Below, in pieces: positions 6,486 through 18,479 of a stretch of DNA of 18,479 bases. Made by a program: the position numbers and the translations under genes. Below the pieces are notes generated by a model. The model saw nothing but the letters and a program-made list of their open reading frames with translations, ran no database searches and had not been told where the DNA came from. The stretch is taken from NCBI GenBank assembly GCA_947374485.1, contig CANCCF010000070.1, forward strand, positions 1 to 18,479. Direction: 5' to 3'. Within the stretch, counting starts at the first letter, position 1. Every line of letters begins with the position of its first letter. Source of the DNA: Comamonadaceae bacterium. GTDB lineage: Bacteria; Pseudomonadota; Gammaproteobacteria; Burkholderiales; Burkholderiaceae_C.

Positions 6486-8291
6486 ATGGAACACACACCC
6501 GCCTGGCTGGTCAACAGCTTTATCTACCTGAGCGCCGCCGTATTGGCCGTACCCCTGAGCCAGGCCTTGGGCCTGGGCTCCATCATTGGCTACCTGGTCG
6601 CAGGCATTGCGATTGGCCCCTGGGGCCTGGGGCTGGTGACCAATGTGGAAGACATCCTGCACTTTGCCGAGTTTGGCGTGGTGCTGATGCTGTTTCTGGT
6701 GGGTCTGGAGCTGGAGCCCAAGCGCCTGTGGAGCCTGCGCCGCCCGATTTTTGTCTGGGGCAGTGCGCAGGTGCTGGGCTGCTCTGTGCTGATGACCGCC
6801 GTGGCACTGGCCTGCGGCGTGGACTGGCGCATCGCCGTGGTGGGAAGCGTAGGCCTGGCCCTGTCCAGCACCGCGATTGCGCTGCAGGTGATGGACCAGC
6901 GCAACCTGATGAAGACCGGCAGCGGCCAGGCGGCGTTTTCCATTCTGCTGTTCCAGGACGTGGCCGCCATTCCCATCCTGGCGCTCTTGCCACTGCTGGG
7001 CGTGGTGGCCGCTGCCAGCGAACCCACCGAGCTGATGGACAAGGCGCTCAAAGGCTTGCAAGTGGTGGCCGTGATTGGCGGCATTGTGCTGGGTGGGCGG
7101 CTGTTGATGCGCCCCCTGTTTCGCTGGATTGCGCGCTCCAAAACACCGGAGATTTTTACCGCCGCCTCGCTGCTGCTGGTGGTGGGCATTGCCGGGCTGA
7201 TGCAGCTGGTGGGCCTTTCCATGGCACTGGGCGCTTTTCTGGCGGGGGTGCTGCTGGCGGAAAGCGAATACCGGCGCGAGCTGGAGACCAATATCGAACC
7301 CTTCAAGGGCCTGCTGCTGGGCCTGTTTTTCATCGCCGTGGGCATGGGCATTGATTTCGGCGTGCTCCTGCAGTCGCCCTGGCTGGTGGCGGGCGTGCTG
7401 CTGGGCTTTTTGCTGGTGAAGGCGGTGGTGATTTATGCGGTGGCGCGCGCCATGCAACTGCCGTTTCAGGACCGCCCGGTCTTCACCCTGCTGCTGGCGC
7501 AGGGCGGCGAGTTTGCCTTTGTGGTGTTTCAGGCCGCCGCCGGTGCCCAGGTCTTCAGCCCGGCCACGGCTTCCCTTTTGATCGGCACGGTGGCGGTGTC
7601 CATGGTGGTGAGCCCGCTGATTCTGGTGGCCCTGGACAAGTGGCTGCTGCCGCGCTATGCCCACTGCGGCAGGCCGGTGCTGGAAGAAATTTCGGAGCAG
7701 CAGGCCGCCCCCATCATCATTGCCGGTTACGGCCGCTACGGCCAGATTGTCTCGCGCGTGCTGCTGGCCGAGGGCATTGCCACCACCGTGCTGGACCACG
7801 ATGCCGAGATGATCGAAGTGGCGCGCAGCTTTGGCTACCGCGTGTTCTACGGCGACGCCACACGCCTCGATCTGCTGCGCACCGCCGGTGCCGCCACCGC
7901 CAAAATCCTGGTGTTGGCGGTGGACGATGTGGAGCAGTCGCTGGAGATTGTGGAGCTGGCGCAGGCGCATTTTCCGCAACTGCAGATCGTGGCGCGGGCG
8001 CGCGACGTCACCCACTGGAACAAGCTGCGCGACCGCGGCGTGATGCGCGTGCAGCGCGAGCTGTTCGAGTCCAGCCTGCTGAGCGCAGGCAGCGTGTTGG
8101 AGTTGCTGGGTCGCAGCGCGGACGAGGCCCTGGCCAGCACCGGGCGCTTTCGCGAGCACAACCTGGCCTTGTTTGAGAAGCTGCATCCGCATTACCGCGA
8201 CCGTGCCAAGCTGATTGCGGTGGTGAAGGAGGGACGCGCGCAACTGGAAGAGCAGATGGCGCAGGAGCGGGCGGAGCGCAAGGTGGGATAG
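6486..8291 (+). CDS. KefB/KefC-type K+/H+ antiporter with RCK (TrkA-N) domain
   Basis: The 601-residue inner-membrane protein has an N-terminal CPA2 cation:proton antiporter domain of roughly 370 residues with many hydrophobic helices, then a cytoplasmic nucleotide-binding RCK_N domain. Family motifs are clear: LSSTAIALQVM with RN, LFQDVAAIPILALLPLL, FFIAVGMGIDFGVL and LAQGGEFAFVVFQ. In the RCK part are AGYGRYGQIVSRVL (near 415) and VLDHDAEMIE...FYGDATRLDLLRTAGA. These are hallmarks of KefB/KefC, which release K+ and acidify the cytoplasm during electrophile stress and are gated by glutathione adducts. No kefF/kefG ancillary gene lies next to it. The start is ATG 6486, matching the usual MEHTP..L N-terminus; a GTG at 6432 in frame is considered non-coding. 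No strong Shine-Dalgarno is visible. It is divergent from bchI and shares the upstream palindrome. Choosing between KefB and KefC is not possible from sequence alone. Confidence 0.92.
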   Translation: MEHTPAWLVNSFIYLSAAVLAVPLSQALGLGSIIGYLVAGIAIGPWGLGLVTNVEDILHFAEFGVVLMLFLVGLELEPKRLWSLRRPIFVWGSAQVLGCSVLMTAVALACGVDWRIAVVGSVGLALSSTAIALQVMDQRNLMKTGSGQAAFSILLFQDVAAIPILALLPLLGVVAAASEPTELMDKALKGLQVVAVIGGIVLGGRLLMRPLFRWIARSKTPEIFTAASLLLVVGIAGLMQLVGLSMALGAFLAGVLLAESEYRRELETNIEPFKGLLLGLFFIAVGMGIDFGVLLQSPWLVAGVLLGFLLVKAVVIYAVARAMQLPFQDRPVFTLLLAQGGEFAFVVFQAAAGAQVFSPATASLLIGTVAVSMVVSPLILVALDKWLLPRYAHCGRPVLEEISEQQAAPIIIAGYGRYGQIVSRVLLAEGIATTVLDHDAEMIEVARSFGYRVFYGDATRLDLLRTAGAATAKILVLAVDDVEQSLEIVELAQAHFPQLQIVARARDVTHWNKLRDRGVMRVQRELFESSLLSAGSVLELLGRSADEALASTGRFREHNLALFEKLHPHYRDRAKLIAVVKEGRAQLEEQMAQERAERKVG

Positions 8292-8308
8292 CCGCCTAAA
8301 ATCGATCC

Positions 8309-8617
8309 ATGCACCCCGCCATAGCCCAACACCGCGCAGGCATCGCCGCCATCTGCGAGCGCTATGGGATCAGTCGCCTCGACGTTTTTGGGTCGGCGGC
8401 CCGGGCGGACGATTTCAATCCGGGCTCCAGCGACGCGGACTTTTTGGTGGAGTTTGCACCCGGCTCGCAGCCCGGGCTTGACTCCTTTTTCGGTGCCAAA
8501 GCAGATCTGGAACAGTTGCTGGGCCGCAGTGTCGATTTGATAGAACCCGCTGCGGTGCGCAATCCTTTTGTGTTGGCCGGTATCAACCGCAACCGTGAGG
8601 AGGTCTATGCAGCGTGA
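8309..8617 (+). CDS. MNT-family nucleotidyltransferase antitoxin (MntA-like)
   Basis: The 102-residue protein is a minimal nucleotidyltransferase. It has G28-S29 followed by R32 and then D42-x-D44 (GSSDADFLVEF), with a third carboxylate D76 in GRSVDLIEP. This is the full catalytic set. In HEPN/MNT modules the MNT partner adds AMP to a tyrosine of the HEPN toxin and so silences it. It starts 17 bases after the antiporter stop and overlaps the HEPN gene by 11 bases. Being complete and next to its partner, it is probably a working antitoxin, although chromosomal copies may serve other roles. Confidence 0.9.
   Translation: MHPAIAQHRAGIAAICERYGISRLDVFGSAARADDFNPGSSDADFLVEFAPGSQPGLDSFFGAKADLEQLLGRSVDLIEPAAVRNPFVLAGINRNREEVYAA
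8597..8603 (+). promoter_or_regulatory. Shine-Dalgarno deciding the HEPN start
   Basis: GAGGAGG ends three bases before the ATG at 8607. It lies inside the last codons of the MNT gene. It supports this ATG over an in-frame ATG at 8568 that would add 13 residues overlapping the MNT frame. Confidence 0.6.
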
Positions 8618-8957
8618 CCCGCGCGCTTATCTGTGGGATGTGCGTGAGGCGGCGCTGGCTATTCAGTCGTTCACGGCTGGCATGGATGCCAATGCCTACC
8701 TGGCGAACGAAATGGCGCAGGCAGCAGTAGAACGTAAATTTGAAATCATCGGCGAGGCGCTCAGCCAACTGGCAAAGATGGACAGTACTTGGACCGCCCG
8801 CATTCCCGAGTTGCCGCACATCGTGGCCTTTCGCAACCAGCTGATTCACGGCTACGCAAAGGTGAAAGTGGATCGGGTGTGGAATGTGCTGCAGAACGCG
8901 CTACCGCCTTTGCTGGCCACGGTTATTGCCCTGATGGATGAAATGGGAAGTGCCTGA
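8607..8957 (+). CDS. HEPN-domain RNase toxin (HepT-like)
   Basis: The 116-residue all-helical protein carries the HepT motif R76-x4-H81-x-Y83 (RNQLIHGY), in which R and H make the RNase site and Y is the residue AMPylated by the MNT antitoxin. The preceding helix ERKFEIIGEAL is also typical of DUF86/HepT proteins. The start at 8607 is preferred because of the GAGGAGG just upstream. The 11-base overlap with the MNT gene implies coupled synthesis. The usual target is tRNA or mRNA; the exact target here cannot be read from sequence. Confidence 0.9.
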   Translation: MQRDPRAYLWDVREAALAIQSFTAGMDANAYLANEMAQAAVERKFEIIGEALSQLAKMDSTWTARIPELPHIVAFRNQLIHGYAKVKVDRVWNVLQNALPPLLATVIALMDEMGSA

Positions 8958-8967
8958 ATTGCAGTAA

Positions 8968-8982
8968 TGCAGATAAACTGCA
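8968..8982. promoter_or_regulatory. Inverted repeat TGCAG-N5-CTGCA, possible antitoxin operator
   Basis: A perfect five-base inverted repeat with a five-base centre ends three bases before the ATG of the AbrB-fold antitoxin gene. A TAAACT box (8975-8980) lies inside it. AbrB-type antitoxins usually repress their own operon, so this is a reasonable operator candidate. It is short enough to arise by chance. Confidence 0.35.
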
Positions 8983-8985
8983 TCC

Positions 8986-9225
8986 ATGCAAGCCACACTC
9001 ACCATCAACAGCCGCGGCGTCGTCACCTTGCCCGCCAAGCTGCGCCAGGCCATGGGCCTGAAGGCGGACGATCAACTGATTGCCGAGACCACGCCTGAGG
9101 GTTTGCTGCTGCGCCCCGCGGTAACCCTGGCGCTGGAGATGTATACACCCGGGCGCGTGCAGGAGTTTGAGGAAGCCGAGGCAGAACTTGCCGCCGTGCT
9201 GCCCAAGCTGAAGATGCCGCGCTGA
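8986..9225 (+). CDS. AbrB/SpoVT-fold antitoxin
   Basis: The 79-residue protein has an N-terminal swapped-hairpin AbrB (MazE/VagC-like) DNA-binding domain: TLTINSRGVVTLPAKLRQAMGLKADDQLIAE, residues 4 to about 35. The acidic C-terminal tail (EFEEAEAELAAVLPKL) is of the kind that wraps a toxin. It starts 28 bases after the HEPN gene and ends 14 bases before the PIN gene. Together they form a VapBC-like module. No clear Shine-Dalgarno is seen, so the message may be leaderless or have a very short leader. Confidence 0.9.
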   Translation: MQATLTINSRGVVTLPAKLRQAMGLKADDQLIAETTPEGLLLRPAVTLALEMYTPGRVQEFEEAEAELAAVLPKLKMPR

Positions 9226-9239
9226 CTCGGCACCGCCGC

Positions 9240-9659
9240 ATGCGCATTTTTCTGGACGCCAATGTGCTGTTTTCCGCAGCAAGGTCAGCGGGCGCCATAC
9301 GGCAACTGGTGTATGCGCTGCACGCAGCAAGCCACACCCTGGTGGCCGATGAATACGTGGCCACCGAGGCGCGCCGCAATATCGCTGGCAAGGCCGGTGC
9401 GGAAGCACAGGCTTATCTGCTGGCCTTGCTTGACCAGATTGAAGTCAGCGCAATGCATTACCCCGCCAGGGACCGGGCTGCCGTGCTCTGGCTTCCCGAA
9501 AAAGACCGCCCGGTGCTGACAGCGGCCATGGCGCTGAAATGCCAGGCGCTGGTCACAGGCGACCGCGCGCACTTCGGCGCGGGCTACGGCCAGAGCTTTG
9601 AGGGTGTCACCCTCTATTCACCGGCCCAGTTGGCGCTGGCGCTGTTTCCATTGGCCTGA
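9240..9659 (+). CDS. PIN-domain RNase toxin (VapC-like)
   Basis: The 139-residue protein has the PIN-domain acidic set: D6 in FLDANVLFSA, E43 in EYVATEARRN, D89 in EKDRPVLTAA and D108 in LVTGDRAHFG. These bind Mg2+/Mn2+ in the RNase site. The length and the LVTGD-x-x-HF closing motif match the 'putative toxin component, PIN family' group. It follows the AbrB-fold antitoxin by 14 bases, so the two are co-expressed. All acidic residues are present, so nothing suggests it is inactive. Confidence 0.9.
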   Translation: MRIFLDANVLFSAARSAGAIRQLVYALHAASHTLVADEYVATEARRNIAGKAGAEAQAYLLALLDQIEVSAMHYPARDRAAVLWLPEKDRPVLTAAMALKCQALVTGDRAHFGAGYGQSFEGVTLYSPAQLALALFPLA

Positions 9660-9694
9660 ACGCGGCAATTCCCCGCGCACAGCGGTTGCGCCCC

Positions 9695-9713
9695 AGGCTC
9701 ACGCCCTGAGCCT
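9695..9713 (+). terminator. Hairpin after the PIN gene, possible terminator or attenuator
   Basis: AGGCTCA and TGAGCCT form a perfect seven-base stem around a CGCCC loop, 35 bases after the PIN stop and 39 bases before recC. There is no T run directly after it; the nearest (five T) is about 25 bases on. It may separate the toxin module from recCBD, but it is not a classic rho-independent terminator. A second weaker stem CGCGG/CCGCG lies at 9661-9677. Confidence 0.3.
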
Positions 9714-9752
9714 CACCTGCGACATACTCAGCATTCACTTTTTCACCCAGCA

Positions 9753-12700
9753 ATGACCCAAGCCCCGCCCGCCCCGCAGACCACCACCTATCCCCCCGGG
9801 TTCATGGTGTTGCACGGCAACCGGCTGGAAGACCTGCGCGAGCTGCTGGTGCATGTGTTGAAGGCGCAACCCCTGCCGGTGATGCAGGCCGAAACCATCC
9901 TGGTGCAAAGCAACGGCATGAAGCACTGGCTGGAAATGGCGCTGGCCGACGAAAACGCCCTGGGCATTTGCGCCGCCACCCGCATGGAACTGCCCGGCAG
10001 CTACCTGTGGCAGGTCTACCGCCAGGTACTGGGCAGTGAGGCTGTGCCGCTGCAAATGCCCTTTGACAAGAGCAGCCTGTTGTGGCGGCTGATGCGTCTG
10101 CTGCCTGCATTGGCTGCGGGCGACCCGGTGTATGCGCCGCTCAAGCGTTACCTGGGTGCGGGCGGGGACGTGGCAATGGCTTCCAATGGCCAGGCAGCAT
10201 CAGCAGTGGCCTTTGGCAATGGCGGGACGGCGGGCTCCGGCGCAGGCCGCAGGCTCTACCAACTCGCCCAGCAAATTGCCGACGTGTTCGACGCCTACCA
10301 AAGCTATCGCGCCGACTGGCTGGGCGATTGGGCGAAGGGAGACGACTTGCTGCGCGGCCACGATGGCAAGCCGGTCGCGCTGGACGCGGCCCACGCCTGG
10401 CAGGCCCAGCTCTGGCGTGATATCCGCGCCGATGTGGGCGAGGCCTTGGCCGACGCCTCGCGGGCCAGCGTGCATGCGCGCTTCATGTCGGTGCTGCAAG
10501 GCCAGGTGAACGCCTGCAAGGGCACGGGCCAGCGCCCCGCAGGTGTGCCGCCGCGCATCGTGGTGTTTGGTATTTCGTCCCTGTCCATGCAGACCGTGGA
10601 GGCGCTGGCGCTGTTGGGGCAGACGGCGCAGGTGCTGCTGCTGGTGCAAAACCCCTGCCAATATTTTTGGGGCGACATCGTGGAGGGCCACAGCCTGCTG
10701 CGCCAGCAGATGCGGCAGCGCCAGAGTTACAAGCCGGGTGCAAGCGGCGCGGACGCATCGGGCCGCGCTGCTGCGGCCCAAGCAGCTTCCAGCGCTGCCC
10801 TGCTCGCAGGCCAAACGGGCGACCCGCATACCGCCACCCATCCCCTGCTGGCCTCCTGGGGCAAGCAAGGCCGTGACTACCTGCATTTGCTGGACGGCTT
10901 TGACCAGGTGGAGGCATACCGCGGCCAGGTCAGCCGGGTGGATGCGTTTGTCGACCCGGCCACGTTGTCTGAGGCGCCCACGCAATTGGCGCACCTGCAG
11001 TCCGCCATCCTGAACCTCGAGCCACTGCCCGAAGCGCCCGTGCCACTGCCGCCGGACGACCACTCCATCACGCTGGTCACCACGCATTCTCTGCAACGCG
11101 AGGTGGAAGTGCTGCACGACACACTCTTGGCCTGGTTCGAAGACGATGCCAGCTTGCAGCCGCGCGATGTGATGGTCATGGTGCCCGACATGGAGGCCTT
11201 TGCGCCCCACATCCACGCCGTCTTCGGCCGCTTCGCCCGTGGCCAGCCGCGCCACATCCCGTATTCGGTGGCCGACACCACCGAGCGGCAAACGCCGCTG
11301 GTGCAGGCGCTGGAGCAGCTGCTCAACCTGCCGCGCGCACGCGTGTCGCTGGTGGACTGGATCAGCCTCTTTGAAGTGGCAGCGGTGCGCGAACGCTTTG
11401 GCCTGAACGAGGCCGACATCGCGCAACTGCAAGGCTGGCTGACGCTGGCCGGTGTGCGCTGGGGGCTGGACGCGCAGCACCGAAAGCGTTGGGGCATTCC
11501 CGAGGGTGTGATGGACCGCGACCAGAACACCTGGGCCTTCGGCCTGCGCCGCCTCTTGCTCGGCTATGCCGTGGGTGCGGGCGATGCCTGGGGCGGCGCG
11601 CTGCCGCAGGCCGCTCTCAGCAGCCTGGACGCGCGCCTGGTCAGCAGCCTGCTGGCCTGGGTGGATGCCATCAGCCTGACGCTGGCCGAGCTGACGGGCG
11701 ACAAGACACCCGAGCAATGGTGCGCTGGAATGGCGCAACTGGTGGAGCGCTTTTTCGAGGCCAGTGAAGATGCCGAAGAGCGCCTCTTGCAACGCTTGCT
11801 GGAGCCGCTGGAAACCTGGCAGCAGGCCTGCTTCGAGGCGCAACTTGCGTCGCCGCTGGCGCTGGAGGTGGTGCGCGAACACTGGCTCTCGCAACTCACC
11901 GGCTCGGCTTTGCAGCAGCGCTTCTTTGGCGGCGGCGTGCAGTTCGGCACGCTCATGCCCATGCGCTCGATTCCCTTTGCCGCTATTTGCTTGTTGGGTA
12001 TGAACGACGGCGACTACCCGCGCCAGACTGCGCCGCGCGATTTCGACCTCATGGCGCAGAGTTGGCGCGCCGGTGACCGCTCGCGCCGCGAGGACGACCG
12101 CTATTTGTTTCTGGAGGCCCTACTCTCGGCGCGAGAGCGCCTCTACATCAGCTGGCAAGGCCACCGCGCCAGCGACAACACCGCGCAGCCGCCCTCGGTG
12201 CTGGTGGCGCAGTTGCTGGACTACCTCAACACCGGCTGGACGCCCCAGCGCGTGGCAATCAAGCAGCCGCTGCAGGCCTACTCAGAAGCGTACTTTTTGC
12301 AGGGCTCGGCGTTTGAGACTTTTGACGACGAGTGGGCGCGCTTGCATGGCGCTGGCGGTAGCGCGCAGCTGAAGGGCAGCTTGGCTGGCAGCACTTCGGG
12401 CACTTCGGAAACGTACGGTGCCGCCACGGCCGCTGCCTCTGCGCCAGCCACGGCTGCGCCCCCGACGGCCCTGACCGTGGACGACCTGCGCCAGTTGCTG
12501 CGCCAGCCTGTGGAAGTGTTTTTCCGCGCGCGTCTTCGCATCCGTTTTGAAGAGGTGGAAGAGGCGCAGCAGGAGCTCGAACCCTTCTCGCTGAACGGCC
12601 TGGAAAAGTACCAGGTGGGCCAGACTTTGCTGAACGCGCCGGACAGCGCAGTGGCCCTGACGCAACTGAAACTCTCCGGCCAGTTGCCCCTGGCCGCCTT

Positions 12701-13459
12701 TGGTGAACGCCAGACTGCCACCCTGGCCCGCGAGCTGGACGTGGTGCTGGAGCGCCGCACGGCGTGGCGCGACACATTCCCGTTCGAGAGCCCGGCGCTG
12801 TCCATCGATTTGCAGTTGGGCGGCATGCCCATCACCGGCACGTTGAATGGCTTGTGGAGTGCAGTGGACCCGGCGTCGATACAGTCCACAGCCCCGCCTG
12901 TGCCCCTGCTGCAAATCGACCAGCGCCTGGGCGCTGTGCTGGAAGGCGGCAAGAGTGACCGATGCGCACGCGGCCACATCGTGGCCCGCCTGTGGGCCAA
13001 CCATGTGGTGGCCTGCGCCAGTGGCTTGTCGCTCACCAGCGTGCAGCTGGGTCTGGACGGGCAGGTGGTGCTGGAGCCCCTGACGCAAGACGCGGCCATG
13101 GCCATCCTGCAGACCTTGGTGGAAAGCTACCAGCAAGCCTGGCTGCGGCCCTTGCCGGTGGCATGCAAAACCGCGTGGGCCTGGTTGCAGGCAGAGGCCA
13201 GGAACCAGCGCCTGGCGCAAGAGCAGGCCGACAAACCCGAGAAGCAGAAAGACCCGCACGAAGTGGCAGAGGCGGCTTTTGAGGACGGCTTTCTGGGCGA
13301 GGGGGAGAGGGCCAGCTCGCCCTACCTGGCCCGCGCATTCGAGGGCTACGAAGACCTGGAAGATGCCTTGCCGCACTGGGCCCAGGCGATTTACGGCGCC
13401 CTGTTCGAGCACGCGCAGGTCACAGCGGATGCGGCAGCCGATGCCGAAGAGGACGAAGC

Positions 13460-13463
<4 letters not shown>
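9753..13463 (+). CDS. recC: RecC, exodeoxyribonuclease V gamma subunit
   Basis: RecC holds the RecBCD complex together, splits the strands and scans for Chi sites. The 1236-residue product opens with FMVLHGNRLEDLRELL and ETILVQSNGMKHWLEMALA, the standard RecC N-terminus. It continues with an inactive helicase-like core (VTTHSLQREVEVLHD near 445; RDVMVMVPDMEAF). Around 739-830 it has IPFAAICLLGMNDGDYPR and GDRSRREDDRYLFLEAL. There is no Walker A, as expected. It is longer than E. coli RecC (1122), partly from Ala/Ser/Thr/Gly-rich inserts near residues 325-350 and 875-910. It starts a recC-recB-recD operon and ends in ATGA shared with recB. No strong Shine-Dalgarno is seen. Confidence 0.96.
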
Positions 13464-17106
<3,643 letters not shown>

Positions 17107-17110
<4 letters not shown>

Positions 17111-18479
17111 CCCTGGACCCGAGCCGCGCGGTGCAACTGTCTTTGCTGGATGTGGAGCCCACCCAGGCGCCAGATAAAGCGGCCGGATCAACGACAACCA
17201 CTGTGACCCCTGCAACGGCAGCGGCGCCAGCGACCACGCCCTCTGTGCCCGCCTTGCAGCTGCCCCTTACCGGCCTGGACCAGGCCTTTGCCCAATTCCT
17301 GCAAGACGCGCAACCCAGCGCTGACCCGCGCCATCCATTGTTGGCCGCGCTCACCAGCCACCAGTTCGGGCGTGGCCACGCTTGTCTGGACCTCAATCTG
17401 CTGGCCCAAGGTGTAGCCGTGCTGGGCTGGGACGCGCGCCTCAAAACTTTGCTTCCCGAAGGCCTGCCTTTGGCGGCCGCTTCGCTGCCCTGGGCCATGG
17501 GCGAGGCCAGCCCCTTGGTGCTGGAAGGCGTGCGCGTGTACCTGCGCCGCAACTGGCTGGCCGAGCAGAGCATCCGCGCGGCCATCCGCGCACGTCTGCA
17601 GCAGCCTTGCGCCGTGCCTGCCAATCTGCAGGTGTTGCTGGACCAACTGTTTCCCGCCATGCCCTCAGCACCCGCACCCGACTGGCAAAAAGTCGCCTGC
17701 GCCCTGGCCGCGCGCAGCCGCCTCACACTCATCACCGGCGGCCCTGGCACTGGCAAAACCACGACCGTGGTGCGCCTGCTGGCGCTGTTGCAGTCGGCGT
17801 CCCAAGGCGCCTTGCGCGTCGCCCTGGCCGCGCCCACCGGCAAAGCGGCTGCGCGCCTGAGCGAATCGATCGCTTCGGCCATCGCCCAGTTGCCCGAAGC
17901 CCTGCGCCCCGCCCACGTGGCCCCGGCAGTGACCCTGCACAAGCTGTTGAACATTCGCCCCGACCAGGCAGACCAGGCCACGCCCGCACTGGCGGTGGAC
18001 CTGGTCATCGTGGACGAGGCCTCCATGATCGACCTGGAGATGATGGCCCGCCTGCTCGCCGCCGTTCCGCTGACCGCCAGCCTGATCCTGCTGGGCGACA
18101 AGGACCAACTGGCCTCGGTGGAAGCGGGTGCGGTCATGGCGCAGCTGTGCGAAGGAGCGGACGCGGGCTACTACAGCCCGGCCACAGTCGTCTGGCTCAA
18201 GACCGTCGCTGGTGCCGATGTGTCACCGTGGGCTGCCAATCCGGAGGCCTTGGCTGTCGATGAAGCAGCGCACTTGGCAGTGGGCGACGATGGTCTGGGC
18301 GGACACGCCTTGGCCCAACAAACCGCCATGCTGCGTTTCAGCCGCCGCTTCCAGGATGGCAGCGGCATCGGTCTCTGGGCCAAGGCGGTAAATGCGGGGG
18401 ACCAGCGCAGCGTGCAAACACTTTGGCATCAGGCGCCCGACTGGCATGCAAACAGCACCGCGGTGGTCGACCGCCTGCA
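17107..18479 (+). CDS. recD: RecD, exodeoxyribonuclease V alpha subunit (3' end beyond window)
   Basis: The frame is open from ATG 17107 to the last base, giving 457 residues of what is normally a protein of about 600. RecD is the fast 5'-3' SF1B helicase of RecBCD. Residues 10-50 include a Thr/Ala/Pro-rich stretch not seen in E. coli RecD. The N-terminal domain (LPLTGLDQAFAQFL...HACLDL) is typical. Walker A GGPGTGKTTT lies near 210, APTGKAAARL near 240, Walker B VIVDEASMID near 300, GDKDQLASVEAGAV near 330 and FSRRFQDGSGIG near 410. The remaining C-terminal helicase motifs lie outside the window. Confidence 0.95.

Noticed and set aside
7100..7420. GCTGGTGG-like octamers that match the E. coli Chi sequence
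   Set aside because: Chi differs between bacterial groups and this octamer is expected often in GC-rich Leu/Val codons; no orientation bias can be judged from one window.
6435..8243. Long minus-strand open frame opposite the antiporter gene
   Set aside because: The translation is His/Gln-rich and low in complexity, typical of the antisense of a high-GC membrane protein gene; the + strand shows all CPA2 and RCK motifs.
9738..9742. T run before recC as part of a rho-independent terminator
   Set aside because: It lies about 25 bases after the nearest stem, too far to pair with it as a standard terminator.
10200..11894. 564-codon minus-strand frame opposite recC
   Set aside because: Shadow of recC with His/Gln/Arg-rich composition and no motifs.

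Overview
The window comes from a phototrophic betaproteobacterium, most likely a Burkholderiales member of the Comamonadaceae such as a Rhodoferax-like purple nonsulfur bacterium. The lineage call is inference. It rests on a bchI-bchD-bchO bacteriochlorophyll cluster, a PpsR/CrtJ-type palindrome upstream of bchI, high GC with GC-rich third positions, and a recCBD operon of beta/gammaproteobacterial type.

Left part (1-2523): visibly lower in GC than the rest, accessory in character. It starts with the C-terminal end of an XRE-family helix-turn-helix protein on the + strand, cut by the window edge. A two-gene minus-strand cassette follows: a GIY-YIG nuclease-like protein whose catalytic domain sits between three N-terminal and three C-terminal copies of a ~45-residue helix-turn-helix-like repeat, and an overlapping downstream gene for an unrecognised 178-residue protein. 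A 55-codon open frame with a strong Shine-Dalgarno ends 10 bases before the nuclease start and may couple its translation. This cassette is the best candidate for something undescribed.

Photosynthesis part (2524-6485): bchI, bchD and bchO read leftward as one operon. BchI and BchD form the AAA+ motor of Mg-chelatase, which puts Mg2+ into protoporphyrin IX with BchH (not in this window). BchO is the alpha/beta-hydrolase-like accessory protein. An 18-base palindrome fitting TGT-N12-ACA lies between bchI and the divergent antiporter gene and overlaps a TTGACA box on each strand.

Middle part (6486-9752): a KefB/KefC-type K+/H+ antiporter, then two small toxin-antitoxin modules in the same direction: MNT nucleotidyltransferase plus HEPN RNase, and AbrB-fold antitoxin plus PIN RNase.

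Right part (9753-18479): recC, recB and recD overlap by ATGA at both junctions and encode the RecBCD helicase/nuclease for double-strand break repair and degradation of foreign linear DNA. recD runs off the right edge. I see no tRNA, rRNA, CRISPR array or intact insertion sequence.
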